Shown one piece after another: positions 12,861 to 25,172 of a stretch of 64,000 nt of DNA. A program made the position numbers and the translations under genes. The DNA comes from Branchiostoma lanceolatum (lineage: Eukaryota; Chordata; Leptocardii; Amphioxiformes; Branchiostomatidae): NCBI RefSeq assembly GCF_035083965.1, contig NC_089727.1, forward strand, positions 9,367,501-9,431,500, read 5' to 3'. How positions within the stretch are numbered: position 1 is the stretch's first letter; each line of letters opens with the position of its first letter. The notes beneath the pieces are model-generated. The model was given only the letters and a program-made list of their open reading frames with translations, had not been told where the DNA came from and did not search any database.

Positions 12861-14573
12861 ATGTTTGTGTGTGTACAACACTGCCGTCATGAAAATTGAC
12901 CTCAAACAATTCTACACCACATCTAAAACATGTAGCATTATAAACATGATTTGATGTATACAAAATCCTGTACACGTACACGCAAAAGACATCAGCAGTA
13001 CCTGTTGTTTGTGACAACATGAAGAATGGCCTGGTACAACTGTTCGGCGGTGACCGTGCTGAAGTCCAACATCACCCCCAGTCCCCTGGCCACCACCCGG
13101 GCGGCGTTGGCGGGCTGATCCCCGAACAGTGGCAGACAGACCATGGGCACGCCATGGTGCAGGGCCTCGTACATTCCGTTCGACCCAGCGTGAGTGATGA
13201 AAGCTCGGGTCTTAGGATGGGCTTCAACAAATACAGCAAATTAGAGGCTAAGAAAGTCATCCCGTATATATATATATTTTCTACTTCCCACTGTTTATCT
13301 GTAATGAGAATCTTACCCAGTAGGTCGTTCTGAGGCAGCCAGGCCAGTAGTTTGGTGTTGTTGCCCAGACCGGTCGGTTTCTCTCCCACGTACCGCCACA
13401 CCACCTTCTGTCGGATTCGGGCGAAGGCTGCCGCGAAGGCTTCTTTCCTCCCCGTTGACATTGTCCGGACCATCGACCCGAAACTGACCACAATCACTCC
13501 ATCGTCTCCAGCGCTATGGACAAACGCTTCCATGTCCTGTAGAAATATGAATCGAACATAATGAACCTTCTTTATCTCAATCGACATCAACCAATGTCGA
13601 GTTAAGGTTTGAACAAAGCTTTATTGCCGACAGTTCCTATTGGCGGCTCGCGGCCGCGGGTAATATAAGAACTCACCTTAGCAAGGGGGGCGGCCGCACG
13701 GACATTCAGTCCCCCAACCTGAACCATGTTAGGCATGCTAGGACGAGGAAAATCCAGCACATTGTCGGTTCGATAATAAAGCCACAAGTCCGTGCGTGAC
13801 GTCACGCTCTGAATGGTTTCTTCCTCGCCGAAGTACTTACGGACCAGTTCGTCATAGTTGCTGCTCACATCCCGACGCGCCATCATATGTAAAAGAGTAC
13901 ACAAAACAACGTTCTGAAGTCGTTGTACAAAGGTCATCTCGTCGGTAAAATCGGTAATTATAAAAGGCACGTACGACAGAGGCAGCGGCACACCTGCAGC
14001 TTTCGTGTCAAGAAAGTTAGGATCTGCATGGATAACGGCGATGTGAGGGACCCGGGTGTCTAGATGGGCTGAGAGGATAGCGCCGCAAGGAAAGAAGGGG
14101 TCAGAAATGACGACACTGTACTGGGATGCCCTCAGTCGATCCACCAGGTTACTGTTGCCCAGCAACAGGGAACAGTATTGTTTGGCCCCTTCGGACGCAG
14201 CGGTGAATACTTCTCTAAATTTTTGTTGAGACAACTCTTCCGCCATAGATAACATGTGGTTTTGATGCTCCTTGAGCCTTGCCTGGGTTCCTCCATCTTG
14301 GAATGTCTCAAACTGAAAGTCAGACCACTCTGCTCGTCGTTTCTTTGCAGTGTACATGTCCTCTGAAATTACCACAGTGACGGAATGACCTTTCTCCACC
14401 AAAGCACGGCCGATATTGGCCTGTGTAAACCAATGGCTATCCGATGGGGCATCTATAGCTGGTACAAACAGGACCTTCTCTGCGCTGCTCCTGTGTCTGA
14501 TTAGAAAACCCAGGAAAACTAGCAGAATGGCGAAACATCGACGCTTTGATACGATTCCCATTTTGCTGCCCAT
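12316..14573 (-). CDS. UDP-glucuronosyltransferase, tandem copy B (intact)
   Basis: Family 1 UDP-glycosyltransferase of the ER membrane with a lumenal active site. Coding exons: 14573-13677, 13536-13317, 13221-13002, 12607-12316; they join in phase to about 542 residues, the usual UGT length. Seen in the sequence: signal peptide with a hydrophobic run ([12 protein letters not shown]), catalytic-histidine context DSHW at about residue 47, SDPFFPCG, exon 2 VVSFGSMV and WLPQNDLL, exon 3 UGT signature [19 protein letters not shown]-terminal transmembrane helix in exon 4 and a Lys-containing cytosolic tail. The ATG at 14561 is an alternative start and is the one conserved in copy A. Exons 2 and 3 are 220 bases in both copies. 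Intron 3 has expanded by a microsatellite. Orthology to a vertebrate UGT subfamily cannot be assigned. Confidence 0.9.
12642..12860. repeat. Compound AT / GATA / GT / GA microsatellite
   Basis: The order is (AT)n to about 12694, degenerate GATATATA units, (GT)n at 12725-12762, a GA-rich patch, then (GT)n at 12808-12858. It lies in intron 3 of UGT copy B, about 35 bases from the exon 4 acceptor. The His/Thr/Ile-rich open frame across it is not a gene. Confidence 0.95.
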
Positions 14574-14772
14574 TATTCCTTTTCAAACGACGTTGTACAA
14601 ATGATCAAAGTTCACGTGACAAGTGCAAAGTGCGTACAAGTCAAAAGTACAAAGCCGTAAGTATGACTACAAGTTCTAGCTATTTAGCACATTTATTTAG
14701 TTCAGAAAAGTATTTCAGTCAATACACGTGTTAAGCACATTTACCTGTGTTAACAATTGGCAACACATCCCA

Positions 14773-15000
14773 ACTCATCAAATCACTAATAAGGGATTGT
14801 TTACATCCCTTACTAGTGATTAAATGAGCTAGCATGCCTCTGACTCATTAAATCACTAGTAAGAGATGATTTGAATCTCTACTAGTGATTTAATGAGCTA
14901 GCTTGCCTCTAACCTATTAAATCACTAGTAAGAGATTATTTAATTCTCTAACTAGGGATTTAATGAGTTAGATGTATGCTAGCTCATTAAATCACTAGTA
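14773..15000. repeat. Tandem array of palindromic ~69-bp units
   Basis: Units start at about 14773, 14844, 14913 and 14982 (partial). Each full unit is itself a hairpin: ctcattaaatcactagtaag, a short spacer, then the complementary cttactagtgatttaatgag. The spacing is 69-71 bases. No coding capacity. Confidence 0.85.
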
Positions 15001-15390
15001 GATGCAAACAGTATTGTGTTACTCGTACAAAAAACACTAGCACAACTTTTTCACTTACTTCGTCTTTCGGCATCTTTTACTAGTACTAACTAAATAGATG
15101 TGTTATTGCTGAATGGTTGAAATGTGATTTGCTTCAACAGCAGTTAGGGCCTTCACGTATGTAGTTGATCGATCATATCTTACTTGTAATCTAATTATAC
15201 ATTTGTCTTAGCATACAAGGCTTGATCACTTCTCGTTAAAATGACATCATTTGTTATGATCATGTAATGCATACACCGACCGTGACCGGTACTGGGGCGC
15301 CCCCTTGTGACGAACGAAGAGCTGGAGACCAGCAAGACAGTGACTAACATCCCACCTTTTGTCTGTATTAGATATGCCAGCTACACATTC

Positions 15391-15512
15391 AAGATAATAG
15401 TTACTCAAACAACTGGATAGATTTTGAAAACGATCAGACGGATGCTGCCTGAAACGTCTGACCATTTTCAAAATCTATCCAGTTGCTTGGGTAACTGTTA
15501 TCTTGCGTATCT
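15391..15512. mobile_element. Foldback MITE, same family as 54313-54543
   Basis: The left arm 'gttactcaaacaactggata' 'gattttgaaaa' is complementary to the right arm ending 'ccagttgcttgggtaactgt'. The inner phrase gaaacgtctga is shared with the copy at 54313-54543. Confidence 0.75.
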
Positions 15513-15857
15513 TAAGTGACCTGGATTCTAACCTTCTAGTTCTACGACGTAGATATGTCAACTTTTTGGCCAATTGTCATATACCAAGACTAAAAATTCG
15601 GCAAGAAATAAGCAAATTTGCGACACCGTACTTAACTTTGTTTGCCGGCTGTTTTATACTTTCAATTTTCCTATTCTATCAAAAATCAAATGGTATTAAG
15701 ATACTATTAACTGAAAATTAAGCTGAATCTTCAGGTGCATCCTTTTTCTAAAGCCCTTCATTATGAATGGAGCAACTGTCATTCACGTTCACCATTCACT
15801 TAACAATTAGCACTTTGGCATTTTCAGTAGTGTGAGCCATTACTGTCAAGAGATATA

Positions 15858-15931
15858 CACCAACATCATGATAGACAAAAAACAGCATATTTTCTTAAAT
15901 ATGCTGTTTTTTGTCTATCATGATGTTGGTG
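15858..15931. repeat. Perfect 33-bp inverted repeat with 8-base loop
   Basis: Positions 15858-15890 are the exact reverse complement of 15899-15931 (caccaacatcatgatagaca at the outer end), with loop 15891-15898. No mismatch was found in the arms, so the structure is recent or maintained. It could form a long RNA hairpin if transcribed. No coding capacity. Confidence 0.9.
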
Positions 15932-16033
15932 ACATTCTGTCAATTGCAACCAAATAATGTCAGGAGAGTAAAGTATTGCTTCACTTTGTCTGTGTATGTT
16001 TCTGACCTACTTTGATGAACACTTTTTTTTTTT

Positions 16034-16320
16034 TCAGGCTGTGACACTAAATGTAGTCCCAAAGCCTTTTTGAAGCCGTAGGGGCAGTGGGTTGTTATCC
16101 ACTGTGTCTAGGGAACAGTACTGGAAGGTGGAGCCCATCCCTCTCCTTTCACCGTCTTTTATCTCCCCAACCGAAGTAAGGTACCCATTTTTACACCTGG
16201 GTGGAGTGAGGAAAGTCGTGTTAAGTGCCTTTCCCAAGGACACAACATCTTGGCAGGAATCAAACCCGTGACCACTCAATCTCGTGCATGTCCACTTGCC
16301 TAGCCACTCGATGCCACATA
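16034..16320 (-). mobile_element. tRNA-derived SINE
   Basis: Read on the minus strand from about 16320, the head looks tRNA-like: an A-box-like stretch (TGGCATCGAGTGGCTAGG) and, about 40 bases on, a B-box-like GGGTTTGATTCC. The body continues to a 3' region shared with 4540-4700. On the minus strand the left edge at 16022-16036 is an A-rich tail (poly-T on plus). The boxes carry mismatches, so the copy is old. Confidence 0.6.
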
Positions 16321-16499
16321 TTACAGCGTTGCACTATTACAGAAAAAAACTATGACAGTTGTGGCCACTACTGGTTAGATGAACATAAATATATACAAGC
16401 AATAGCGAAGTGTAAGGAAGTAAAACAACTTGGTGATAATAAGTCCCATTGAAATTAGTGCAGGAAGTCTACCTTAGTTTTGATAAATTATCCACAGGT

Positions 16500-16632
16500 C
16501 GGAGGTATGAGCCGGATATAGCCGGCACGTTACTGGTTGGGGTTGCATGTAGTCTTATATATTTGTACAACACTTTGCCTTACATTGTACCTGTTACAAC
16601 TGTTGTGCAATAAACTTTGACTTGACTTGTCC
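16500..16632 (+). mobile_element. Non-LTR retrotransposon 3' end fragment (probable)
   Basis: The segment ends in 'tgtgcaataaactttgactt' followed by gacttg, the kind of short tandem tail (TTGACT) that ends CR1/L2-type elements. No reverse-transcriptase sequence is attached. Family assignment is inferred from the tail only. Confidence 0.4.
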
Positions 16633-17666
16633 TTCAGAGGAATGTGGTTAGGAGAGCCTCAAAGAACCTATCACACTTAAGAGCAAGGCCATGTTGATTT
16701 TATTACATGGATGACATCTCTGTGCGCATCAATCTTCATCCGTTTCCGCAAAAAATAATCTGTAAATCATAAAAAGCAGCTGCAAAATAAGAAAATACAT
16801 GCTGTAAATTAAAAAATATGTATATATTTGAGAAAATGGATACTAATGTCGTAGAATGCCAAAGTCAACTGCAAAGTTAAAAAAGTTTTGAATGAACAAA
16901 AATGAAGAATCTATTTCGGTATACCATACTCTATGTGTTTAGTTTTGCCTTCATTTATTTCATAATGAAGGCAACTTTTTTTTTTTTTTGCCAAACCTTT
17001 TTTTTCATTTGCACGCTTGCATCAGTTTTGGTGTCCCCAGAGGATGTCATCCATATAATCAAATCAACATGGCCTAAGATAAGAATATGAGTCCGCCCCC
17101 ATGTACATGTACTCTGCCCAAAAGCATGGCAAGCCACACTGCTTTTCCAGCCCCATGCTTCCCCTCAATATATCACAACTGCTCTTCACCTTTCACCTTT
17201 ACACCTGGTCGGTATCTATTGCATGAATGACACAAATGGCCCATTGTTTCAACTTTCACATCAAACTCCTTTAATACCATGACACATGTAGAGATGACAG
17301 ACAGCAATTCTCCTCAGCTCATTATTATTCTTAAAAGTTTCTCCACATGTAGAGAAAAACCCAACAATCATCATGAACACTCTAGCTGTGAATCTTACAT
17401 CTGTAGTTCGTCTGGGTAGATTACTTTTGTTAATCAAAGCATTAAACACTCTCACTTTTAGACAGATATATATAGGATGAGACAATATATAAGACACAAT
17501 TATGTATGTCAGTCAATAAATTACTTGGCCCCTCTTTTAAACAAATTGTTTCAACTATAGCATTCATAAGTATATTTAAAAGGCTGTCCAAAGAAAAACA
17601 AAACCTGGGGATAGACTTTGGCTTGATATCTCTTCTTGGGTTGTTATCTCGTACTCTTCTGTGTTT

Positions 17667-17746
17667 TTAACCTTCTCCCTGCTGCCTAACTCTGTAGCCA
17701 ATAGGTAATAGGGTGCCAAACGGGTACTTCAGAGTGCTAAAAGTTA
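17667..17746. mobile_element. ~80-bp MITE (TTAACCTTCTCCCTGCTGCC family)
   Basis: It starts ttaaccttctccctgctgcc and ends ctaaaagttaa. Related copies are at 28469-28548 (about 80 bp) and 57092-57165 (a self-complementary version). TTAACC/GGTTAA ends suggest short inverted termini. Confidence 0.65.
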
Positions 17747-18607
17747 ATCTCCGAGCAGATGTTGGGGTAGAAGACTGTAATGCCTGCTGATTGCTGGGCT
17801 TCTCTAACAGCCAAAATCAGAAAACATTGCATCCCCTTACATCTGCTTGGAGATATTAGAGAACACTTCCATCCTTAGTAATGTCTACTACTTGCTTGCC
17901 ATCTAGCCCCAAAGATTCTTTTTCTGGAACAGCCGAATCATACTGTAAATATTGCAAATTTGAAGACTTGTGCTGTTGATTTAAAAAAAAGAGAAGTCTA
18001 TTGGCAACTTTAAAATGTAGAGTAGAATCTGTAGTTAGAGAGCACCTGTCTTGATCATTCCTACCAAGTACTAAGTACATAATTCCAGGTATCACGTCCA
18101 TCTCTCTTCATAGGACTTTCCATTCATTCATTATAATCAAGCTTGTAGAGTACCTCCTAACAGATTGAAGGTAGATGTAGACATTTTCCGTATGACTAAT
18201 GTAAACAAAAGGGAGTACAAAGTACCACAACAGCTTCACAAGAAAGTTCCTTAAAAACACAACAAGGTAGAGATGTTACTTGGACTATCACATTGCACAA
18301 ATTCTACACCTCTCAGGTTTACATGCTTCAACGCTTCTTCTCACAGGAGATATTGAATTCGTCCTTCCAATCTGTGTTCTCAGCAACGCACATGGGGAAT
18401 GGATGAATAAATATCAGTTTGAATGATAAATGTAGAGAAGAGCTCCCGTTTATCTAAAGCACTGCTTGAGTACGACTCAATCTTTCACTGAGATGTATCG
18501 TCAAAGGGCATCTTTCCACGGTTTCACTTCGAGATGGTGCCAGCATGACATTCGTATGACACAACTACGCTTACACTCATCTGCAGAGCTTGTCCTGTGC
18601 CATCCCC

Positions 18608-18808
18608 TCAGAGTACTATGCAAGACTTCTTCTCCTTGAAAGGGTTTTCCGACGCGGGCACTCCCACCAGTAGCGGGTCGTCACGGGCGTGCTGTTCGCA
18701 GTACGCCTGCAGGTCGGCGGCCGCTTTGGAGACGCGGATGCGTTCGATCTGCGCCTCGAACCGGAGCTGGTCCACGGTCTTGTGAGCCTGCGCTATGCTG
18801 TTGGACAT
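18608..18808 (-). CDS. Guanine nucleotide-binding protein gamma subunit
   Basis: A 66-residue G-protein gamma subunit, partner of G-beta in the membrane-bound beta-gamma dimer of heterotrimeric G proteins. The sequence shows the family's full order: an N-terminal helix that pairs with beta ([20 protein letters not shown] then [11 protein letters not shown]), [12 protein letters not shown], the NPF motif ([10 protein letters not shown]) and a C-terminal CaaX box CIVL. A Leu in the last position predicts geranylgeranylation. It most resembles the vertebrate GNG2/3/4/8 branch. The start MSNSIAQ was chosen because a good splice acceptor (ttccag, exon from 18819) lies only 11 bases upstream; the in-frame ATG at 18832 would lie inside the intron. 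The full coding sequence sits in one exon; 5' UTR exons were not located. Confidence 0.93.
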   Translation of the reverse strand: MSNSIAQAHKTVDQLRFEAQIERIRVSKAAADLQAYCEQHARDDPLLVGVPASENPFKEKKSCIVL

Positions 18809-18879
18809 GTTGTTGGAATCTGGAACGAGCATGCATTATTGGATTAGTGGTTCTATACACGCAAAGTCAAACCTACACG

Positions 18880-19265
18880 TACAGTCAAACCTGTACAAGT
18901 GACCACCTCTGCATAAAGACCACCTGGCCAATGTGATCACTTTGTGTGGTGGTCCCTTAAGGAACGCCCTGTCACACTTGTGTGTGTATATTCAAGTGCG
19001 TATGGGTTGCACATTAATATTTTTTTCGGTTTATGTTTGCGGGGAAGAAGTTGTTTTCTTCTTTGACCAGAGACGCACCGTTGTGCAGCCTAGTTATCCA
19101 ACCAAAGAAATGATCAGCTGCACACTTAACCCAAACCAAAAAAAAACGTATGTTAATACGCAACTCATACAGACTTGTATATAAGCACAAGTGTTAAGGG
19201 AGCTTTAGATAATTTTTCCCATTGACGTAAGCATTAAGAATCCTGTCTGTAGAGACCACCTGTCC
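18880..19265. mobile_element. Nested repeats: older element split by a MITE
   Basis: Outer element: 'accacctggccaatgtgatc' up to 'ggtcccttaa', resuming after 19200 with 'ataatttttcccattgacgt'. The uninterrupted equivalent is at 49510-49690. The inserted MITE occupies about 18955-19200, belongs to the family at 8328-8552, and is bounded by TTAA on both sides (cccttaagg / gttaaggg), suggesting a TTAA target duplication. Confidence 0.7.
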
Positions 19266-22200
19266 AACAGAACTAAGTGGTCTTCTTCGGCAGTTTTTGA
19301 CTGTAAATCTATACAGTGCAATCCTTACATCTGAGAAAATCAGACAACTGCAGCATGATGTTTTCATGGCAGACAAACGTACCAACATCACTGCCACAGC
19401 ACTTCACACTACAACTACTCAACTTTTTGAACACCATGGCGGTGAGATATCTTGGCACTCTGGGTTGGTATAGCATCGCATCGCTGGGAGAACACACTGC
19501 AGCATTTAAGTTAATTATAATGTAACACTACTTAAAACGGGCACGGACTGTGTCACAATACAAAGACGTTGTATAAACTTTCTATTACGTCTATCTTTGT
19601 ACTGTAATTGTGATCGTCATGGGATGGGCCACAATGTACTGGAAAAGTCATTAAGGGGCTTCTTTCATATCAAACAAACTATACTTAACACCTTTCCACT
19701 AGAGGCTGCGACTGCTGAGCAAAAAAATATTTGACAGATCGCTCAACAAATTTCATAGATAAAGAATGAATTTTTTTCCTTTTTGCACGATTTTCAAATC
19801 ATACGTTCTACATTTTGCATCATTGGTTGCTGTACACAGTACAGTCCCTCAGCAAGCAATGTCTGGTGAAAAGGGGCCTAAAAGAAGTGGAATATCAAAA
19901 CAAGAAAAGAAGAGATCTGCAGATTTGATATACTATGTAAAATAGATGTGAATAAGTTAAGGGAAGTCATACGTCTGTACTTGGCAGCTGTGGAGCTGAG
20001 GGCACAAACACTGCAGTCAGCCTGTAGATCTGGGTGACAATCAGCTGTGGAAAATAAACAAAACAACATACTCTATTACCTATGTATACTGAGGTTTTGT
20101 TTTCGGTGTGTACAGTATTTGTTTGTGCGACCGCAAATATTTGATTGGTGCACCTAACCTTAAAATTTTTTGTGCACAGAAAGATCTTTGGGTGCACAAC
20201 ATGAAATTAAGTCCAATATCTGCAAAACTTGATTGATTACAAACCCTACTGTCTCTTAAGAATTTGAAGCTTTAATTCCATAGTTACATGACGTGTAACC
20301 TTAAACTTTTAAAAGTAATACATCAAATAAAGTACAACAAAGGATTAATTACCTTTTCTGATACTAACATTTCAAGAATATGCTGTACAGTATATCACTA
20401 CCAGTCAATAGTACCTTTACCCTATACTAGGCTATAGCCTACAAATATGTCTAGGTGCACTGGTGCACCCACAGTAAAAATTGAGGTGCACAATTTATTT
20501 CCCACAGCTGATAAAACTTGAGGGGCACAAAATTGCACATGCATCCTGTATTTCGAGCCCTGTGTAAATGTAGTGATGTATACAAGGCTCTCTCTGCACT
20601 CGCCACATTGTCTCACTGTTCTGTAAGTCTAAGTGTGATGGTGAAATGCTTAGTGCCAAGCGTGAAAGGTAAGAATGGTTTAGGGGATTCGGGGGCATGC
20701 TCCCAATGGAAATTTCAAAATTGTGACCTGATGAAAATGTTTGATTTTTGTTTGTTCAAGCGATGGGACAGAATTTTTCCATCTGAAGCACTAAAAGGAT
20801 GGATGCAGAAGAGAACCCTTATGTATACTTGTAATAGATAAATATACCCTTTATGCACACATGTATGAGATTGTATCAGCCATTAATCCAGATGAGGAAA
20901 AAGCTCGAACAAGCCATTATGGCTTCTTTTCTACCCCCAGCAGACTACCCCCTTTTTTTTCTCTGTTATTCATGTTTTGTTCATTGCTTACTACATGCAG
21001 TATGAGTATGAGTATGAGTATGAGCAATCAAATGAAATCAAATCAGAAGACATCCTGGCTGCCTACCTCAATTTTATGAGGACAAATTTTAATTGTAATT
21101 TCCAAGACAAAAGAAATCGCACCCAACACGTTTTCAAATTTAAGCTAGTTCTGGCTTCATAAGCATGCTGGAATTACGTTTATTCTTTTAATACTTCATT
21201 GTATTTTCAGAATTAGTAGAATATGCAGGACAGCCACTTGACAATTTACCACAGCATATTGTGAAAAAAGCCAATCTAATTACATCCACTGCTGCTATCC
21301 TGATAATCAACTCTCAGCGGGGAGTACCCTCGGACTAGAATATTCACCTCTCTACAACACACACGCACATCACAAAGACGAGGAAGCAAAAAAACACAAA
21401 ATCTATGTTATATGCATGAAAAACAGTAACATGAGTGGAGAGCAGGGACTTTTGACATGTTAAGTATATGTTAAAGGTGCATTATAAAAGCCAGGTTAAG
21501 GCACGAACACGCAGCTAGTGTGTTATGACGTGGGGTTTCCATGGTAAAAATGGCAGGTGGCTGGATCAAATGCAGACGTACAAACACCTGCTACAAAAAA
21601 GGACAAGGTAACAATACAATAGTAGATCGTGGCTAAAGATTAACAGGAATGGTAATATTTGCACTGCAATTTGTTGACGGAAGTGAAAAGGGCAGGTTTG
21701 CATTTCTTAGTACAAAATATTACACTGATTTCCCTTAGAAATTGCTCAAACATGCTTCAATGAAACCCTTCCCAAAACACCAAATACAAGACACCTCCCT
21801 GAATTTTCAATTTCATTTTGGGCAATAATCTAGTACACTTTCTTCTTAAAACAACAGATAAATTTTTGAATGACTAACAACGTTCAAGCTCACATTGCAC
21901 ATTTTTACTACCTTCAATGATATGGTAAATGGGAATTGATAAATCTTATATTAAAAAAACTGCAAATCATCATCGCCAAATGCATGCCAACATTACCATA
22001 TCTTCTTCTAGGTCCTGATGAAAAAGAATTACCTATAGCTATGGTGAACGTGCACAGAATTCTATACCTTCACACTGTTGCATGGTTCCTTATTTAATCA
22101 TGCATACAATCCTGCCCAGTTCACGCTCTTGCGCTCGCTAATGCGTACATCAGACCTATCTTCTGTCCACGCCTTTGAAAATGGTCGCATTTTCCCGTCG

Positions 22201-23437
22201 TACAGACCGCATCTGTTTGCATTAACGCTATTCGGCCAGGAGACGGTTATGGCTATTTGTCTGGCTCCTGTGCGTAATGCTCCTACGTCACTACATTCCA
22301 TTTTGATGTTGGAGCATCTCTAGTCTATACTCCCTGGAGGTTTTGTGGGGAGAGTCCATTTTGGTCACAAAACTGGGGGTGGCAGGGAGTTGAAACATAA
22401 ATTATGCACGCTAACGTTAGAGTAGGACTCAATGACCTTTTGCAAAGTATGCAATTTGGAAATAAGAAAACCATAAGGGAACGTATACATGCAAAATCAG
22501 ATTCATGAATAGTTAATTCATCCATGATTTATGATATGAAATATGCTGTAAACAGTGTCACATGTACCTTTATATGTTCATAGGCTTATAATTTATATAG
22601 ATATCGCTGTCATAATACTACAGATTAGAAATTTTGTGAGGATAGCAATCCATGATTATACCACATTCAGTTGAGATAGGATTGTTGTAAAGACGGTGTG
22701 TTTATGATTGATGGTATGATAAAAATTATGAACCGGATCTAGAAATATAACGGGACATGGCAACCTGACACAGAAAATCAAGTCAGTAGGATTTTCTGCT
22801 GTGATTTGAGATGATTTTACGCCATTTTTGCACAAGTAGACGAAAACATTTAGCAATAAGTCTTTCAATCCCTTTTTCTGTGCAAAATATGAGCTGAAGG
22901 CGGCTACCGATTGGCAGATTCAGATTTACCGCAGGGCGTTTTGTAGATTATCCACACAAAAAATACCGGCATATTTTTGTGATCTCGCCATTTTCTCTGT
23001 GTGTTCCTCGATATAAAAACACAAATACGAGAAACCAGTGAAAAACAAAAGCGACTACATGGTACCTAATGTATGCCTATTCCATTTCCTACGTCACCTG
23101 TGCCCCAGAACGATGTCTGGAGTAGATTATGAGGTAAATCATGGGGCAGATTGTGAAGTAAAATGTTCACCTACCTGTCTTCTTTCGGCACTATGGGTTC
23201 TACTCCCTCGTAGCACCGGAAGTAAAGGGAATTGTGGGATCGATGAGGGCCCCCATGCGGTTTAGCGGTAGCATGTATGTCATTTGTTGAATGCAAAAAT
23301 TTTTGGAAAGGTAAACCCCAAAAGCTTTTCTAATGTTTCACCATTTTTGACACACAAGATTCATGATACTGATATGTAACCTAATTGTTCTTGCATAGAC
23401 GCTATGGTACAGGCAAGTAGGTTGACACAGGTATGAT

Positions 23438-23465
23438 CAAGGAGGTTTTATATAGAACCTCCTTG
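23438..23465. repeat. 28-bp palindrome, second copy
   Basis: Same as 10248-10275 with one mismatch between the arms (tatagaacc in place of tataaaacc). Confidence 0.85.
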
Positions 23466-25083
23466 GTATGCGACATTCAACAAGAATATATATACCAAAC
23501 TGTCTTTATTTGAAGATGTGAGGCCGGTGACTGTATTTCAACAGATCAGTTGTTTTAGTCACAACAATGCAGATCCCAATACATGCACACCACAGTTGGA
23601 GTGGCGAAATTCAGAAAAGAAAATTGAAATACGACAAGGAATGTTTGGTATTCTAATTTTACTCTTTTATGCAAGGTTTTGGAAAAAAATGTGCTATATA
23701 AATGATACCCTTGGTAAATTTTATTGTTAATATTGTACATGTATATTGGATATGATATGACCCATACACAAGCCATATGGATTTCAAGCATAGATCTATA
23801 AAGTATATGTGTGAAGGTACCCTTATAGGACCTCCTAAATATAATTCCTATGGCTATTTACAATTCTCTCACCAATATTTGTTACATTTGTCATCTTTTC
23901 CTTTTTCACAAGTTCAGAAAAATAAACCACTTTTTGCATTACTCTGGGGGTGTTCCTTATATTCCATTGACCATTGTACAACTAACATCAGCAAAGAAAA
24001 AATATCACACTTAAAATTCAACACAACTGAATTATAAGGAAAAATTTACAACAAACCATTGATTATGTTCTTTCTTCTACATGTGGGCCAATACACAATT
24101 TTGGACAATTTCTGCATGAATAATTAGATAACATCTCCAAAAATCTGCCAGGTCGAAAAAGTGATGATTGATTTGTCATGCAATGTGCAAAATGACAGAT
24201 CATTTGAGTTGAAATTTTCTGACCAAGTCGAGAGTTTATGAATACCCCTTTACACCCTCAGGTAGTCTCAATGATTTCCTCAGGCTAATCCAGGGCTAAT
24301 CATAATCCACCTACTATTTGCATATTTGATTTATGTATGGGAAATGCAAATGGATGCAAACGTTAAAATTTCATGCCATATTCAATAAATTATTCACAAA
24401 TAAAAAACAAATTACACACTACAACTTACATAAATAGCAAAAAAATCTCATTTGCAACTGCTACCAAAATTGTTTGCTATTCCAAAGATAAATTACAATC
24501 AATATACAATTGGACGAAACAGTGTTTCATGTTTACAGACCTTTGCAGCATGAATAATTCTTTTGCATACATTGGTAAAAGGTCTCTCACTATTTCTGTT
24601 GGACTTGTGTACAGTAGTTTCAATGGCAAAACTACCAACCAGGGGAATGACAAACTTCTGAAAAATAACATTATTGATAGTTCTGACCAATTGAATCATA
24701 ACAGCTACTCATTCATGGCATTGCTAATCATTAGCAAAGAAATATAATCAGATGTTCTATTTTCCCACCAATACTAATTTCCAAATAGGCTGCAGTGCTT
24801 GACTCGAAATGCTACAAATTCAACATATACCTTCTACCAACATACAATTTGTACATATGATTTGTACTATGGTTGTTATCATTTATTTACTATTGTTATC
24901 ATTACCTTCATTGTTTTCATTATGATCTTTATTATTATTATTTCTATATGTTGATATTTCTGTTTGTATTATCAGTTATTTTATGTATGGCAGGGCCCCT
25001 CTGAAAAGCAGTGGTAACCACTGAGCAGGGCCACCCTGGATGAATATGACAGAATAAAAATAAAAAAAAATAACAACAAATAA

Positions 25084-25172
25084 TGGTAGTAGACCGATTC
25101 TGACTGTCCATCACAAAAACCAGTTTAAGCAATGACAGCATGGTAATCGACAGCATGGTAGCCATTCGACCA
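25084..25172 (-). repeat. Dispersed repeat containing 'ctctcattggtcgaa'
   Basis: On the minus strand it contains gcagcctctctctcattggt followed by cgaa, and further on tgtgatggacagtcaga. Plus-strand copies are at 50150-50265 and 60313-60440. Three copies in one window show an interspersed family; its class is unknown. Confidence 0.6.
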
